A model generated the notes under the pieces. That model was given only the letters and a program-made list of their open reading frames with translations. It searched no databases and had not been told where the DNA came from. A stretch of DNA of 64,000 nucleotides from JANELJ01 sp024511395. Lineage in GTDB: Bacteria; Pseudomonadota; Gammaproteobacteria; GRL18. This document shows positions 53,163 through 61,651 of this stretch, piece by piece. The position numbers and the translations under genes are program-made. Location of the stretch: assembly GCA_963681975.1 (NCBI GenBank), contig OY820613.1, positions 682,001 to 746,000 of the forward strand, in the 5' to 3' direction. Each line of letters opens with the position of its first letter. Positions within the stretch are counted from its first letter, which is position 1.

Positions 53163-53354
53163 TTATTTCCAGTCAGCGTAGCCTTCCATATTCTTTTCTA
53201 GGCCGTCTTCATAGCCAGCACTATAGGCTTCGGTAACACGTTGTTCTTCACGTTCTGGGTTACATACATAACCACCTTGCCAACCCTGGATATACTCTGG
53301 GTTTACACCTTCAGATTCCATTTTTACAGTAAAATCATGATATTCTTGGTTCAT
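53163..53354 (-). CDS. Small protein, 63 aa, unknown
   Basis: Not recognised. The pattern IQGWQGGYVCNPEREEQRVT followed by AYSAGYEDG resembles glycine/tyrosine turn motifs of ribosome modulation factor-like proteins, but the match is weak. One cysteine. Ribosome site AAGGAAAAACC lies upstream of the start at 53354. Two stacked hairpins follow the stop, unusual investment for such a small gene, and they suggest a stable, abundant message. Confidence 0.65.
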   Translation of the reverse strand: MNQEYHDFTVKMESEGVNPEYIQGWQGGYVCNPEREEQRVTEAYSAGYEDGLEKNMEGYADWK

Positions 53355-53822
53355 AGGTTTTTCCTTTACGTTTCTAGTCAGTTAAAATCGTATGAGCATA
53401 TAAGCGGACTGTGACAAAATAAAAATTTGCTTATATTAAATGATCTTTATATAAATTTCCAGTAATACCCTGAAAATTTCTAATAGCATTTGCTATTGTT
53501 TGTGACTACCTGGCCACAGGCCAAACCTGAAGTTTATTTATAGCACAGATAGAGCTCAGATTCTGCTTAGAATCTGACTGCATGTGAGTATACTTATTGC
53601 ACAGCCTCAACGGTATATCTCTATAGGATAGGATTGAAAAAAATTTTGTGAATATTATAAAAAAAGGCTATTATTTTATAATTAACCAAGTAATTTACTT
53701 GGATATTGTGGTAGAATATTCCTATTCGAGAATGGAACAATAGCATTCTTATGTCCAATATCATTTTTTATGTTGTAACTGAAAAAAGATATTAAAAAGC
53801 GAGCAATAAGTAGAGATAAACA
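53355..53822. other. AT-rich intergenic region between divergent genes
   Basis: About 470 bp with no convincing gene. It must hold the promoters of the minus-strand 63-aa gene and the plus-strand Sel1 operon. The notable feature is the perfect palindrome at 53686-53702. Confidence 0.6.
53686..53702. promoter_or_regulatory. Perfect 17-bp palindrome upstream of the Sel1-MoxR operon
   Basis: CCAAGTAATTTACTTGG, symmetric around a central T, lies 121 bp before the Sel1 gene. A second, imperfect dyad (TTCCTATTC...GAATGGAA) follows at about 53719-53738. Candidate operator for a dimeric regulator. Confidence 0.5.
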
Positions 53823-54254
53823 ATGAACTTAACTGAAGAAGATATGATGGATCTGGACAGCGGCCTTAAAGCCCTTGAAGACAAGCACTTTACCCGTGCC
53901 GTACAATTATTATCCCCTCTGGCGGAAAAAGGGGTTCCTGAAGCCCAGCACCGTATGGCTGTCATGTACCAGAATGGGCTGGGTGTCCATCGTAATGAAA
54001 CGGCTGCAGCCCTGTGGATGAAAATGGCAGCAGATGGTGGTTATGAACTGGCCTGGCATGGTATGGGTTTTATGTATATGGAAGGCGAAGGCGTTGATAA
54101 AAATGCTGAAGAAGCTGTTAAATGGTTTAAAAAAGGTATTGAAGCCGGACTGATTGGCTCCATGACTACCCTGGCTATGATGTATAAGGAAGGTAATGGT
54201 GTAGAGCAGGATCTGGAAGAAGCCGAGTGGCTGATGAAACAGGCCGGTTTTTAA
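53823..54254 (+). CDS. Sel1-repeat (TPR-like) protein
   Basis: 143 residues with about three Sel1 repeats: AVQLLSPLAEKGVPEAQHRM, AAALWMKMAADGGYELAWHG and EAVKWFKKGIEAGLIGSMTT, with the typical GLGV, GEGV and GNGV turns. There is no signal peptide, so it is cytoplasmic. Sel1 proteins are protein-protein interaction scaffolds. It is the first gene of a close-packed plus-strand operon: 27 bp to the MoxR ATPase. An adaptor role for the ATPase/VWA pair is an inference. Confidence 0.88.
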   Translation: MNLTEEDMMDLDSGLKALEDKHFTRAVQLLSPLAEKGVPEAQHRMAVMYQNGLGVHRNETAAALWMKMAADGGYELAWHGMGFMYMEGEGVDKNAEEAVKWFKKGIEAGLIGSMTTLAMMYKEGNGVEQDLEEAEWLMKQAGF

Positions 54255-54281
54255 ATAAAAGAATATGATAGTGAGAATTAA

Positions 54282-55325
54282 ATGAGAGCGTCACAACTAT
54301 TTACCGTCCTGGATCAGGAATTTGAAGGTACCAAAACCGGCCACCATACCCCGGTCATGATCTGGGGGCCGCCGGGCGTGGGTAAATCTCAGCTTGTCAG
54401 CCAGGTTGCCAAAAAGCATGATCGTACCCTAATTGACATTCGTCTGTCCCAGATGGAACCCAGTGATTTACGGGGTATTCCGTTTAAGGATGGCGATAAA
54501 GTGGAGTGGGCGGTACCTTCTATGCTGCCGGATGCTCAAAAACACGGTGCAGAAGGTATTCTGTTTCTGGATGAAATCACCTCTGCTCCGCCCAGTGTAT
54601 CTGCTGCAGCTTATCAGCTTATTCTGGATCGCCGTCTGGGGGATTATCAGATCCCTGATGGCTGGGCAATTTTTGCAGCCGGTAACCGCCAGGGGGATCG
54701 CGGGGTCACCTATAGTATGCCGGCGCCGCTGGCTAACCGTTTTTCCCACTATGACTTTGATATTAATCTGGATGACTGGGTACACTGGGCTTACCAGACC
54801 GGTATTGATGAGCGGGTTATTGCCTTTCTGCGTTTTCGTCCGGATCTGTTATTTGATTTTGATCCGGCCCATAAACCAGTGGCTTTCCCCTCCCCCCGTA
54901 CCTGGGAGTTTGTGCATAAGGCGCTGAACAAGTTTATGGATCACCCGGAACTGTTCCTGGGGGCTCTGCAGTCCTGTGTCGGTCCGGCGGCCGGTATTGA
55001 GCTTAATGCCTTTATTGCCAATCTGGATGAAATGCCGGATCTGGATGCCATCATTAATGGCGAGGATGTACCCACCCCTTCAGAAATCGATCTGAAGTAT
55101 GCCGTGGCCTCCGCCCTGGTAGGACGTGCCATTCGGGCTAAAGGTACAGAAGAAGCGAATAAAACCTATACCAATATCCTGAAATACGCTTCCAGTTTCC
55201 GTCAGAAAGAAATGGGTGTCATGTTGGTTTCTGATATGCACCGGGCCATTGGTGATGAACTTTTCAGTGTCGAAGAATTTGCTAACTGGGCGGATGCCAT
55301 AGCCGATATTATGTTGTATGGATAA
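54282..55325 (+). CDS. MoxR-family AAA+ ATPase
   Basis: 347 residues. Walker A is in IWGPPGVGKSQLVSQVAKKH (about residues 27-46) and Walker B in GILFLDEITSAPPSVSAAAY (about 90-109). A sensor 1 Asn follows in IFAAGNRQGDRG, and VTYSMPAPLANRFSHYDFDI is typical of MoxR/CbbQ/NorQ proteins. Members work with VWA-domain partners to insert metals into or remodel metalloenzymes. The stop overlaps the start of the VWA gene by 8 nt, strong evidence of a functional pair. Confidence 0.93.
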   Translation: MRASQLFTVLDQEFEGTKTGHHTPVMIWGPPGVGKSQLVSQVAKKHDRTLIDIRLSQMEPSDLRGIPFKDGDKVEWAVPSMLPDAQKHGAEGILFLDEITSAPPSVSAAAYQLILDRRLGDYQIPDGWAIFAAGNRQGDRGVTYSMPAPLANRFSHYDFDINLDDWVHWAYQTGIDERVIAFLRFRPDLLFDFDPAHKPVAFPSPRTWEFVHKALNKFMDHPELFLGALQSCVGPAAGIELNAFIANLDEMPDLDAIINGEDVPTPSEIDLKYAVASALVGRAIRAKGTEEANKTYTNILKYASSFRQKEMGVMLVSDMHRAIGDELFSVEEFANWADAIADIMLYG

Positions 55326-56589
55326 AGCAATAAGCAATAAACTCAGTGCTGCACGCACTAAACTGATCCTGGATAAACCGTTCCTGGGTACTCTGGTGTT
55401 GCGTTTGCCGATTGTTGAAGCCGATCCGTCTTGGTGCAAAACTACTGATACGGATATGAAAAAGCTTTATGTCAATCCTGAGTACATTGATCAGTTAACC
55501 ACCGAAGAAGCACAGTTTACCCTGGCTCATGAAGCTCTGCACTGCGCCCTGTCGCATTTTTCCCGTCGTCAGCACAGAGTTAAAATGCGCTGGGATATGG
55601 CCTGTGATTATGCCATTAATCCTATCCTGATTGAAGACGGCCTCAAGCCGCCTCCGCATATTCATTACCTGCGTGAGTTTGCTGGTATGACGGCAGAAGA
55701 GATTTATCCGTTGTTAATGGATAATGAAAATGATGCCGACAGTGAGCTGGGTCAGAATAATGAAGACGGTGACAAGGAAAGCGGAGAGCAGTCTGATCAC
55801 GGTGATGCCAAAGACACGGAAACCCAGAAGCTGAACAGCCAGCAGCAGGATGATGGCAGAGAGGGTAAGGGACAAACTTCGGAAGAAGGTAAACAATCTG
55901 AGCAGGGCAGTGGTGATGATATTCAGAAAGAACCGCCGCTGACACCCAATAATGATGAAATACAGAGTCTGACGGCCCAATGGCAACAGCGTCTGGCCGG
56001 TGCCGCTCAGCAGGCGTTGCAGGCCGGCAAGCTGAGACAGTCCATGGCTCGTCTAGTGGATCACCTGTTACAGCCGCAACTGCCCTGGCGTATGCTGCTG
56101 GCACGTTATATGAGTGCTACTGCCAGAGAAGATTACAGCTATACCCGGCCTTCCAACCGTCGGGGTGAACCGGCTATTTATCCGCGTCTGCGCAGTCATA
56201 TGGTGGATATTGTGGTGGCGCTGGATATCAGTGGCTCTATTGCCACCAAAGAAATTAAGGAGTTTCTGGCGGAAGTGGATCAGATTAAAGCCCAGGTGCG
56301 GGCCCGTATTTCCCTGCATGCCTGTGATACCGAAGTCAGTGCTGAGGGACCCTGGGAATATGAACCCTGGGATGAGCTAAAACTGACCATACAGTTTCAG
56401 GGCGGCGGCGGTACCCGTTTTACGCCGGTGTTTGACTGGGTTGAAAATCAGGAGAAATGCCCCGATTTGTTAGTGTACTTTACCGATGCAGAAGGTGAGT
56501 TTCCGGAACAGGAGCCGCAGTACCCGGTACTCTGGCTGGTAAAAGGCAAAGCCCCCGTACCCTGGGGACAACGGATCCAGTTAAATTAA
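55318..56589 (+). CDS. Metallopeptidase-like (DUF2201) and VWA-domain protein
   Basis: 423 residues. The N-terminal domain has a zinc-protease-like motif, FTLAHEALHCALSHFSRRQH (about residues 61-80), followed by WDMACDYAINPILI. The centre (about 140-215) is a low-complexity acidic/Gln/Gly linker. The C-terminal VWA-like domain has a modified MIDAS, VDIVVALDISGSIATKEIKE, and later GGGGTRFTPVF and LLVYFTDAEGEFPE. The DUF2201 plus VWA pairing is known from many MoxR operons of unknown function. It is translationally coupled to the ATPase and 13 bp before the probable dsrS. Confidence 0.9.
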   Translation: MDKAISNKLSAARTKLILDKPFLGTLVLRLPIVEADPSWCKTTDTDMKKLYVNPEYIDQLTTEEAQFTLAHEALHCALSHFSRRQHRVKMRWDMACDYAINPILIEDGLKPPPHIHYLREFAGMTAEEIYPLLMDNENDADSELGQNNEDGDKESGEQSDHGDAKDTETQKLNSQQQDDGREGKGQTSEEGKQSEQGSGDDIQKEPPLTPNNDEIQSLTAQWQQRLAGAAQQALQAGKLRQSMARLVDHLLQPQLPWRMLLARYMSATAREDYSYTRPSNRRGEPAIYPRLRSHMVDIVVALDISGSIATKEIKEFLAEVDQIKAQVRARISLHACDTEVSAEGPWEYEPWDELKLTIQFQGGGGTRFTPVFDWVENQEKCPDLLVYFTDAEGEFPEQEPQYPVLWLVKGKAPVPWGQRIQLN

Positions 56590-56602
56590 TATAAAGAACA
56601 CT

Positions 56603-57775
56603 ATGGCATTATCCAACGAAGACAGTTTAAGATTAAATGTATTACTGGCCCAGGATGTTCGTGCAATTCGCATTGATGAAGGCAAGCTGGTGCTTTATGC
56701 CCTGACTCAAAAGGGTGAAGCTAAAATTCAGCTTAATCCAAATACCCGCAACCATAAATACATTAAGGAAGTTAAAGACTTTCTATCTACCAAAGCGCTG
56801 GGTGTATCGGGCGGTTTTCCTATGTTCCTGTCCCGCTGGAACCGGATGGGCGATGTACAGAGTAATCGTCTGGATAAACTTTTATTGCTGGGTGAAGAAG
56901 AAGCGGTGACCGCCGTTGTTAATAACCGGGATTTAACCGCCGATCTGGCAAAAAGTGCCTGGTGGGCTGTACAGTCTTCAGAAAATGCCCGTAGTATGCT
57001 AGCTAATAAAGCGGTGGCAGAAGGTGAGATTGGCAAGGAACTGGCAAAGTTTCTGATTGAATTTCTGCCGTTTGAGGAAGATCCGCTGGATATGATGACT
57101 TCCGCACGTCTGGTGCTGCAGGAAGGGCTGATTTCAGAAGACGAAGTCCTGAGCTTGTGGCGCAAGGCCAAAAGTAAAAATACCCTGTATGTAGGCTTTC
57201 TGGATGTCCGCCCTGACAATCTGCCGGAACCCGTTGCTGAACATCCTCGTTATGAAGAAGTTAAGCAGGCATTATCTGAGCAGCTTAAAGTGGCAAATCC
57301 CTATGCCGAGGTGTTATGTAAGCTGTTCAGTTCACAGGGACAGACCTTTTTAAAAACCGCCGATGCCTCGTTTAAGCGTCCGCCTAACTATGATGTAGTT
57401 GGCGCTTTAATTGAGGCTATCCGGCGTTATCTGTTTATTAAGCAGCCGGAAGCCGTCCAGATTCAGCAGCACCATGAACAGGGGCTGGATTTAAACGGTG
57501 AGATCCAGACCGATATTAACAAAATAGTGGAGCTGGCAGACAATATTATCAATGAAAGTAATGGTATCTGCTGCAGTGATGAATTAAAAGCCGTATGGGA
57601 GGCGATTCCGGATTTTGCCGACCATCTCCAGGCCATTGTCTTTTTAGGCAGAACCACCCAGACCGTACTGGCACCTACTATTGCCAAAAGTACCGCTGTG
57701 GGTTCATTAATGCGTAAAAAACTGAAACCGGTTTTTGACCCCATTCAGATGAACCTGAGAATATTAAGCAGTTAA
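56603..57775 (+). CDS. dsrS: Probable DsrS
   Basis: 390 residues, cytoplasmic, soluble and helical. The opening LRLNVLLAQDVRAIRIDEGK, KGEAKIQLNPNTRNHKYI, GFPMFLSRWNRMG and LAKSAWWAVQSSENARSMLA match my memory of the DsrS family. The Allochromatium protein is about 400 residues and is the last dsr gene. DsrS is conserved with rDsr in sulfur oxidisers but its mechanism is unknown; a post-transcriptional effect on dsr products has been suggested. It lies 13 bp after the VWA gene and 130 bp before cysG. Identification is by recall of sequence pattern plus context, not a search. Confidence 0.65.
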   Translation: MALSNEDSLRLNVLLAQDVRAIRIDEGKLVLYALTQKGEAKIQLNPNTRNHKYIKEVKDFLSTKALGVSGGFPMFLSRWNRMGDVQSNRLDKLLLLGEEEAVTAVVNNRDLTADLAKSAWWAVQSSENARSMLANKAVAEGEIGKELAKFLIEFLPFEEDPLDMMTSARLVLQEGLISEDEVLSLWRKAKSKNTLYVGFLDVRPDNLPEPVAEHPRYEEVKQALSEQLKVANPYAEVLCKLFSSQGQTFLKTADASFKRPPNYDVVGALIEAIRRYLFIKQPEAVQIQQHHEQGLDLNGEIQTDINKIVELADNIINESNGICCSDELKAVWEAIPDFADHLQAIVFLGRTTQTVLAPTIAKSTAVGSLMRKKLKPVFDPIQMNLRILSS

Positions 57776-57905
57776 ATAATATGAGTATTAACTATTGCAG
57801 TAATATTTTGTAAAAATATTAAATAATAACCGAATATGGTATTATTAAAAGTTAATATTCTTATTTTATCGCCCTGAATTCAGAGCAAGCAGAGGTAGAA
57901 AATAA

Positions 57906-59348
57906 GTGGATTTTTTCCCCATTTTCATGAACATTAGAAATCGTCAATGTTTGGTTATTGGCGGTGGCAAGGTCGCGGCCAGAAAAATTGCTTTATTGCT
58001 TAAGTCTGGCGCACAGGTACAGGTGGTGGCGCCTGAATTGTGCCGTGAGGTCAGCGAAATGGCTAAAACCGGGCAGATAAAACATTATGCCCGCGCCTTT
58101 GATGAAAAAGATATTTGTGACAGCAGCCTATGTGACAGTGTACTGGTTATTGCCGCCACTAATAATCAGAGTGTGAATGAAAAGGTCTCTGAACTGGCCA
58201 AAGCGCGTTCCATGCCGGTCAATGTGGTGGATCAGCCGCATTTATGCAGTTTTATTATGCCGTCTATTGTGGATCGTTCGTCTATTCAGATTGCCATTTC
58301 CACCGGCGGCAGTTCACCAGTACTGGCCCGCTTACTGCGTACCCGCCTGGAAAGCTATATTCCTGCGGCTTACGGTAAACTGGCACAACTGGTTGACGGC
58401 TTTCGCAGTAAGGTTATTGAAAAATTTCCCAATAGCGAACAGCGCCGCTATTTCTGGGAAAATGTCTTGGAAGGGCGTATTCCTGAACTGTTATTTCAGG
58501 GCAATGAACATGCAGCCCGCTATGCCCTGCAAAAAGCCATTGATGAAGATTTTTCTGAAGAAAGCGGAGAAGTTTATCTGGTGGGGGCTGGTCCTGGTGA
58601 TCCCGATTTGCTGACGTTTAGAGCTTTGCGCCTGATGCAGAGAGCTGATGTTGTAGTTTATGACCGTCTGGTATCCCAAGGGATCCTGGATCTGGTGCGC
58701 CGTGATGCTGAGCTGGTCTATGTCGGCAAGGAAAGAAATAACCATGCGGTACTGCAGGAGGGCATTAATGAATGCTTGGTGCGTTATGCTAAAGAAGGTA
58801 AGCGGGTACTGCGTCTTAAGGGCGGCGATCCCTTTATCTTCGGACGCGGCGGGGAAGAAATTGAAACACTGAAAGAAAACAATGTCATTTTTCAGGTGGT
58901 TCCCGGTATTACCGCAGCGGCCGGCTGTGCCAGCTATGCTGGTATTCCGCTGACGCATCGAGATTATGCTCAGTCCTGTGTGTTTGTAACCGGGCATTTA
59001 AAAGACGGCACCGTTAACCTGAACTGGACAGCCTTGGCGCATCCTAATCAGACCATAGTTTTCTATATGGGCTTACAGGCGGTTAATGTGATCCATAAGG
59101 AACTGGTGGCGCATGGCTTAAAAGATGAAACACCTGCGGTCCTGGTTGAACAGGGGACTACTGAAAATCAGCGTGTCCATGTCGGTACACTGGCCACTCT
59201 GGCGGATATAGTGGAACGGGAAAAAGTAAAAGCACCTACACTGATCATTGTCGGCGATGTAGTGACCTTACATGATAAATTGAAATGGTTTAATCCGAAT
59301 TCAGAGCGCACTTCATCGTTTCAAAGTGCTCGTGGCCGACGGGATTAG
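57906..59348 (+). CDS. cysG: Siroheme synthase (multifunctional)
   Basis: 480 residues. The N-terminal precorrin-2 dehydrogenase/ferrochelatase domain reads FPIFMNIRNRQCLVIGGGKVAARK, with ISTGGSSPVLARLLR. The C-terminal uroporphyrinogen-III methyltransferase has VYLVGAGPGDPDLLTFRALR, VVYDRLVS, RLKGGDPFIFGRGGEE and VVPGITAAAGCASYAGIPLTHR. The start is GTG at 57906 with AGAGG upstream. It supplies siroheme for DsrAB, with DsrN adding the amide. The clustering with the probable dsrS supports a sulfur-oxidation role rather than assimilatory sulfite reduction. Confidence 0.97.
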   Translation: MDFFPIFMNIRNRQCLVIGGGKVAARKIALLLKSGAQVQVVAPELCREVSEMAKTGQIKHYARAFDEKDICDSSLCDSVLVIAATNNQSVNEKVSELAKARSMPVNVVDQPHLCSFIMPSIVDRSSIQIAISTGGSSPVLARLLRTRLESYIPAAYGKLAQLVDGFRSKVIEKFPNSEQRRYFWENVLEGRIPELLFQGNEHAARYALQKAIDEDFSEESGEVYLVGAGPGDPDLLTFRALRLMQRADVVVYDRLVSQGILDLVRRDAELVYVGKERNNHAVLQEGINECLVRYAKEGKRVLRLKGGDPFIFGRGGEEIETLKENNVIFQVVPGITAAAGCASYAGIPLTHRDYAQSCVFVTGHLKDGTVNLNWTALAHPNQTIVFYMGLQAVNVIHKELVAHGLKDETPAVLVEQGTTENQRVHVGTLATLADIVEREKVKAPTLIIVGDVVTLHDKLKWFNPNSERTSSFQSARGRRD

Positions 59349-59548
59349 TTAAAAGAACAGATAAAAATGTAACTGCTCAGCGTGTTTAGATTTTGTGCCA
59401 GTTCAAGGCACAATAGCTTCGCTACCTCAAGAGGCGCACGGAAAATGTAAGCGTATAGCAATACGTGACCATTTGAGTACGAAAATAACGCATCTCTTAC
59501 CTACAAGAGTGGTGCAAAAGATGAATACGCTGAGTAGTTACAAGAAAA
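59349..59548. other. Intergenic segment with a small inverted repeat, no clear gene
   Basis: TTGTGCC and GGCACAA (about 59393-59413) form a 7-bp stem. The plus-strand frame at 59395-59592 has no recognisable domain. The segment looks like a non-coding repeat type I have the impression of having seen in other gammaproteobacteria, but I cannot confirm it. Confidence 0.35.
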
Positions 59549-59644
59549 TCAGACAAAGAAAAGACTTAACACCAGATAAAGCGAAAGCATGAGCCCGGTA
59601 AAAGCAATACCGATGGTACTCATAAATAGATAAACCTGTTTCAT
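59549..59644 (-). CDS. Possible 31-aa single-span membrane peptide
   Basis: ATG at 59644-59642 preceded by AAGGAAG at good spacing. The product starts MKQVYLF and then consists almost wholly of one hydrophobic stretch (TGLMLSLYLVLSLFFV). IS5 copy J inserted 17 bp upstream of the start, cutting off any native promoter. Too short to assign to a family; it may be a small membrane protein or chance. Confidence 0.35.
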   Translation of the reverse strand: MKQVYLFMSTIGIAFTGLMLSLYLVLSLFFV

Positions 59645-59660
59645 ACTGGCTTCCTTAAAT

Positions 59661-61160
59661 CGTCTGCCCTGAATAAAACATAGTGCATTGATTTATAAAG
59701 AAATATTTCTTGATTATGGGTGTTAAATTTGCAGATTTTTGGTAAAATAAGCCTTATTACCTTGCAAATTTCCAGACCAGAATGAAGCCAGAGAAACAGC
59801 CAAAAATACCTCAGGAAGACCTGTTCAGGATGCGCCTTGAAAACATGCTGGACATAAACCATGAGTTGATTAAGTTATCAAAACACATAGATTGGGAAAG
59901 TCCTGATAAAGAATGGGGCGCTCTGTTTGTATCCACTAAAGGTGCTCCTGCCATACGCACTCGATTGATTGCAGGATTGCATTACCTGAAACACCTGCAT
60001 GATTTATCGGATGAACAGGTAGTAAAAGGCTGGACAGAAAATCCGTACTGGCAGTATTTCTGTGGTGAAGAATACTTTCAGCATAAAATGCCTATACACC
60101 CTGTGACCATGACCAAATGGCGTAACCGGCTGGGTAAATCAGGCAGTGAAAAATTACTGATTGAAACCATTAAAGCCGGACTAAAGAGTAAAACCATAAA
60201 GCCTGGCAGTTTAAAGAAAGTCACGGTAGATACTACCGTACAGGAAAAGAACATCGCTTTTCCAACCGATTCAAAGCTCCTGAACAAAGCCAGAGAAAAC
60301 CTGGTTAAACTGTCCAAAGAGCACGGTATTAAACTGCGCCAGAACTATAATCGGGTTGGGCCGCAATATGTACTAATGGCCAGTCGTTATGCTCATGCAA
60401 AACAGTTTAAACGCATGAAGAAAATGAACAATAAACTGAAATCCCGTTTAGGTCGTGTTAAACGGGATATTGAACGACAACTGCCCAACTATTCTGTTGA
60501 TATTCAGTCTCTGTTTGAAGTAGCTCTAAAACAGGCTCAGAAACTGATTGAGCAGGAGCAGCACAGTAAAAACAAGCTTTACAGTTTACATGCACCGGAA
60601 GTCGAGTGTATCAGTAAAGGCAAAGCTCATAAGCCTTATGAATTTGGAGTTAAAACCAGTATCGCGGTAACTAACAAGGAAGGCTTTGTTATTGGTGCTC
60701 AAAGTTGTCCGGGCAATCCTTATGATGGACATACCTTGCTGCCACAACTGGAACAGATAAAACAGTTTACAGCCGTACAACCGGAACACTGCTTTGTTGA
60801 CCGGGGTTATCGTGGACATGAAGTAAAAGACACTAAAGTTTTTATCTCAGGTCAGAAGCGAGGCGTTACCCGAAGTATTAAAAAGGCATTAAAACGGCGC
60901 AGTGCGATTGAGCCTGAAATTGGTCATATGAAAAACGATGGCCGTTTAGACCGCTGCTACCTCAAAGGTGCAGTCGGTGATGCCATTAATGTGGTTATGG
61001 TAGCCGCTGGACATAACTTAAGAAAGATCCTCAATAAGCTCCGGCTTTTGTGGCTCAAAATTATTTCCGGTTTGATGGGGTCTTTTATCAAACCGGGGCA
61101 ATCAGCTGCTTTAAACCTGGCTTGATGTCAGGCTTAAAACGGTATTATTCAGGTTGAACT
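59661..61160 (+). mobile_element. IS5-family element, copy J (1500 bp, left terminus degenerate)
   Basis: The left end reads CGTCTGCCCTGAATAA, with three changes from AGTCCGACC; the right end GGTTGAACT (61160) is normal. AAAT is duplicated at 59657-59660 and 61161-61164. The mutated end may reduce mobility. Confidence 0.92.
59782..61125 (+). CDS. IS5-family transposase (447 aa, intact)
   Basis: Full frame with all DDE residues. Shares HCFVDRGY (His for Gln before the second catalytic Asp) and VKTSIAV with the fragment at 24321-25078, so these two copies are close relatives. Private change: Pro to Leu in WRNRLGKSG. Confidence 0.94.
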   Translation: MKPEKQPKIPQEDLFRMRLENMLDINHELIKLSKHIDWESPDKEWGALFVSTKGAPAIRTRLIAGLHYLKHLHDLSDEQVVKGWTENPYWQYFCGEEYFQHKMPIHPVTMTKWRNRLGKSGSEKLLIETIKAGLKSKTIKPGSLKKVTVDTTVQEKNIAFPTDSKLLNKARENLVKLSKEHGIKLRQNYNRVGPQYVLMASRYAHAKQFKRMKKMNNKLKSRLGRVKRDIERQLPNYSVDIQSLFEVALKQAQKLIEQEQHSKNKLYSLHAPEVECISKGKAHKPYEFGVKTSIAVTNKEGFVIGAQSCPGNPYDGHTLLPQLEQIKQFTAVQPEHCFVDRGYRGHEVKDTKVFISGQKRGVTRSIKKALKRRSAIEPEIGHMKNDGRLDRCYLKGAVGDAINVVMVAAGHNLRKILNKLRLLWLKIISGLMGSFIKPGQSAALNLA

Positions 61161-61368
61161 AAATCTGATCGGTTTTTTTTCTTATCCGTTTTCTAAACTA
61201 TAAAATGATTAAGCTATGAAGTCTGCAAGACAAGTCTGATCCTTTTGTAGGAATGATTTTATTATCTGTAGGACTCAAGCTGAATAAAGCAGTTGAACAA
61301 AACGCTGTACATTTACAATGTATGAATAGAAAAGCTAATTAAAAGTTAATTCGAAAAAGGTAAAGACA

Positions 61369-61638
61369 ATGGATTTTAATTCCCTCACTAAAGAACAGCA
61401 GGTTATGGTAGCCATGCGTAAAACCCTGGCCAATATCGTTAAGGATACTACACCTTCCGACCCGGCTCTGGTTCACCCCTTAAGTAAAGATACTGTAGAA
61501 GATATTCGCGCCTGCTTTGCACTGATTTCAGCTAGGGAAAGAGAATTAATGGAAGAACTGGGTATAGAAAATAAAGCCCGTCCGTTTTTTACGGATGAAG
61601 TAAAACCAGCTGAAGTGGTTAAATTTAAAAAGAAATAA
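61369..61638 (+). CDS. Small conserved-looking protein, 89 aa, unknown
   Basis: Contains MVAMRKTLANIVKDTTPSDP, HPLSKDTVEDIRACFALISA and RERELMEELG, ending in a basic tail (VVKFKKK). The pattern looks familiar from uncharacterised proteins of sulfur-oxidising and other Beta/Gammaproteobacteria, but no function is known to me. One cysteine, no export signal. Ribosome site AAAGGTAAAG lies upstream of ATG 61369. A palindromic hairpin follows the stop. Confidence 0.75.
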   Translation: MDFNSLTKEQQVMVAMRKTLANIVKDTTPSDPALVHPLSKDTVEDIRACFALISARERELMEELGIENKARPFFTDEVKPAEVVKFKKK

Positions 61639-61651
61639 TATACGTGAGGTT

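Noticed and set aside
59395..59592. 65-aa plus-strand frame after cysG
   Set aside because: No ribosome site, composition unlike neighbours, and overlaps a better minus-strand candidate; treated as non-coding.
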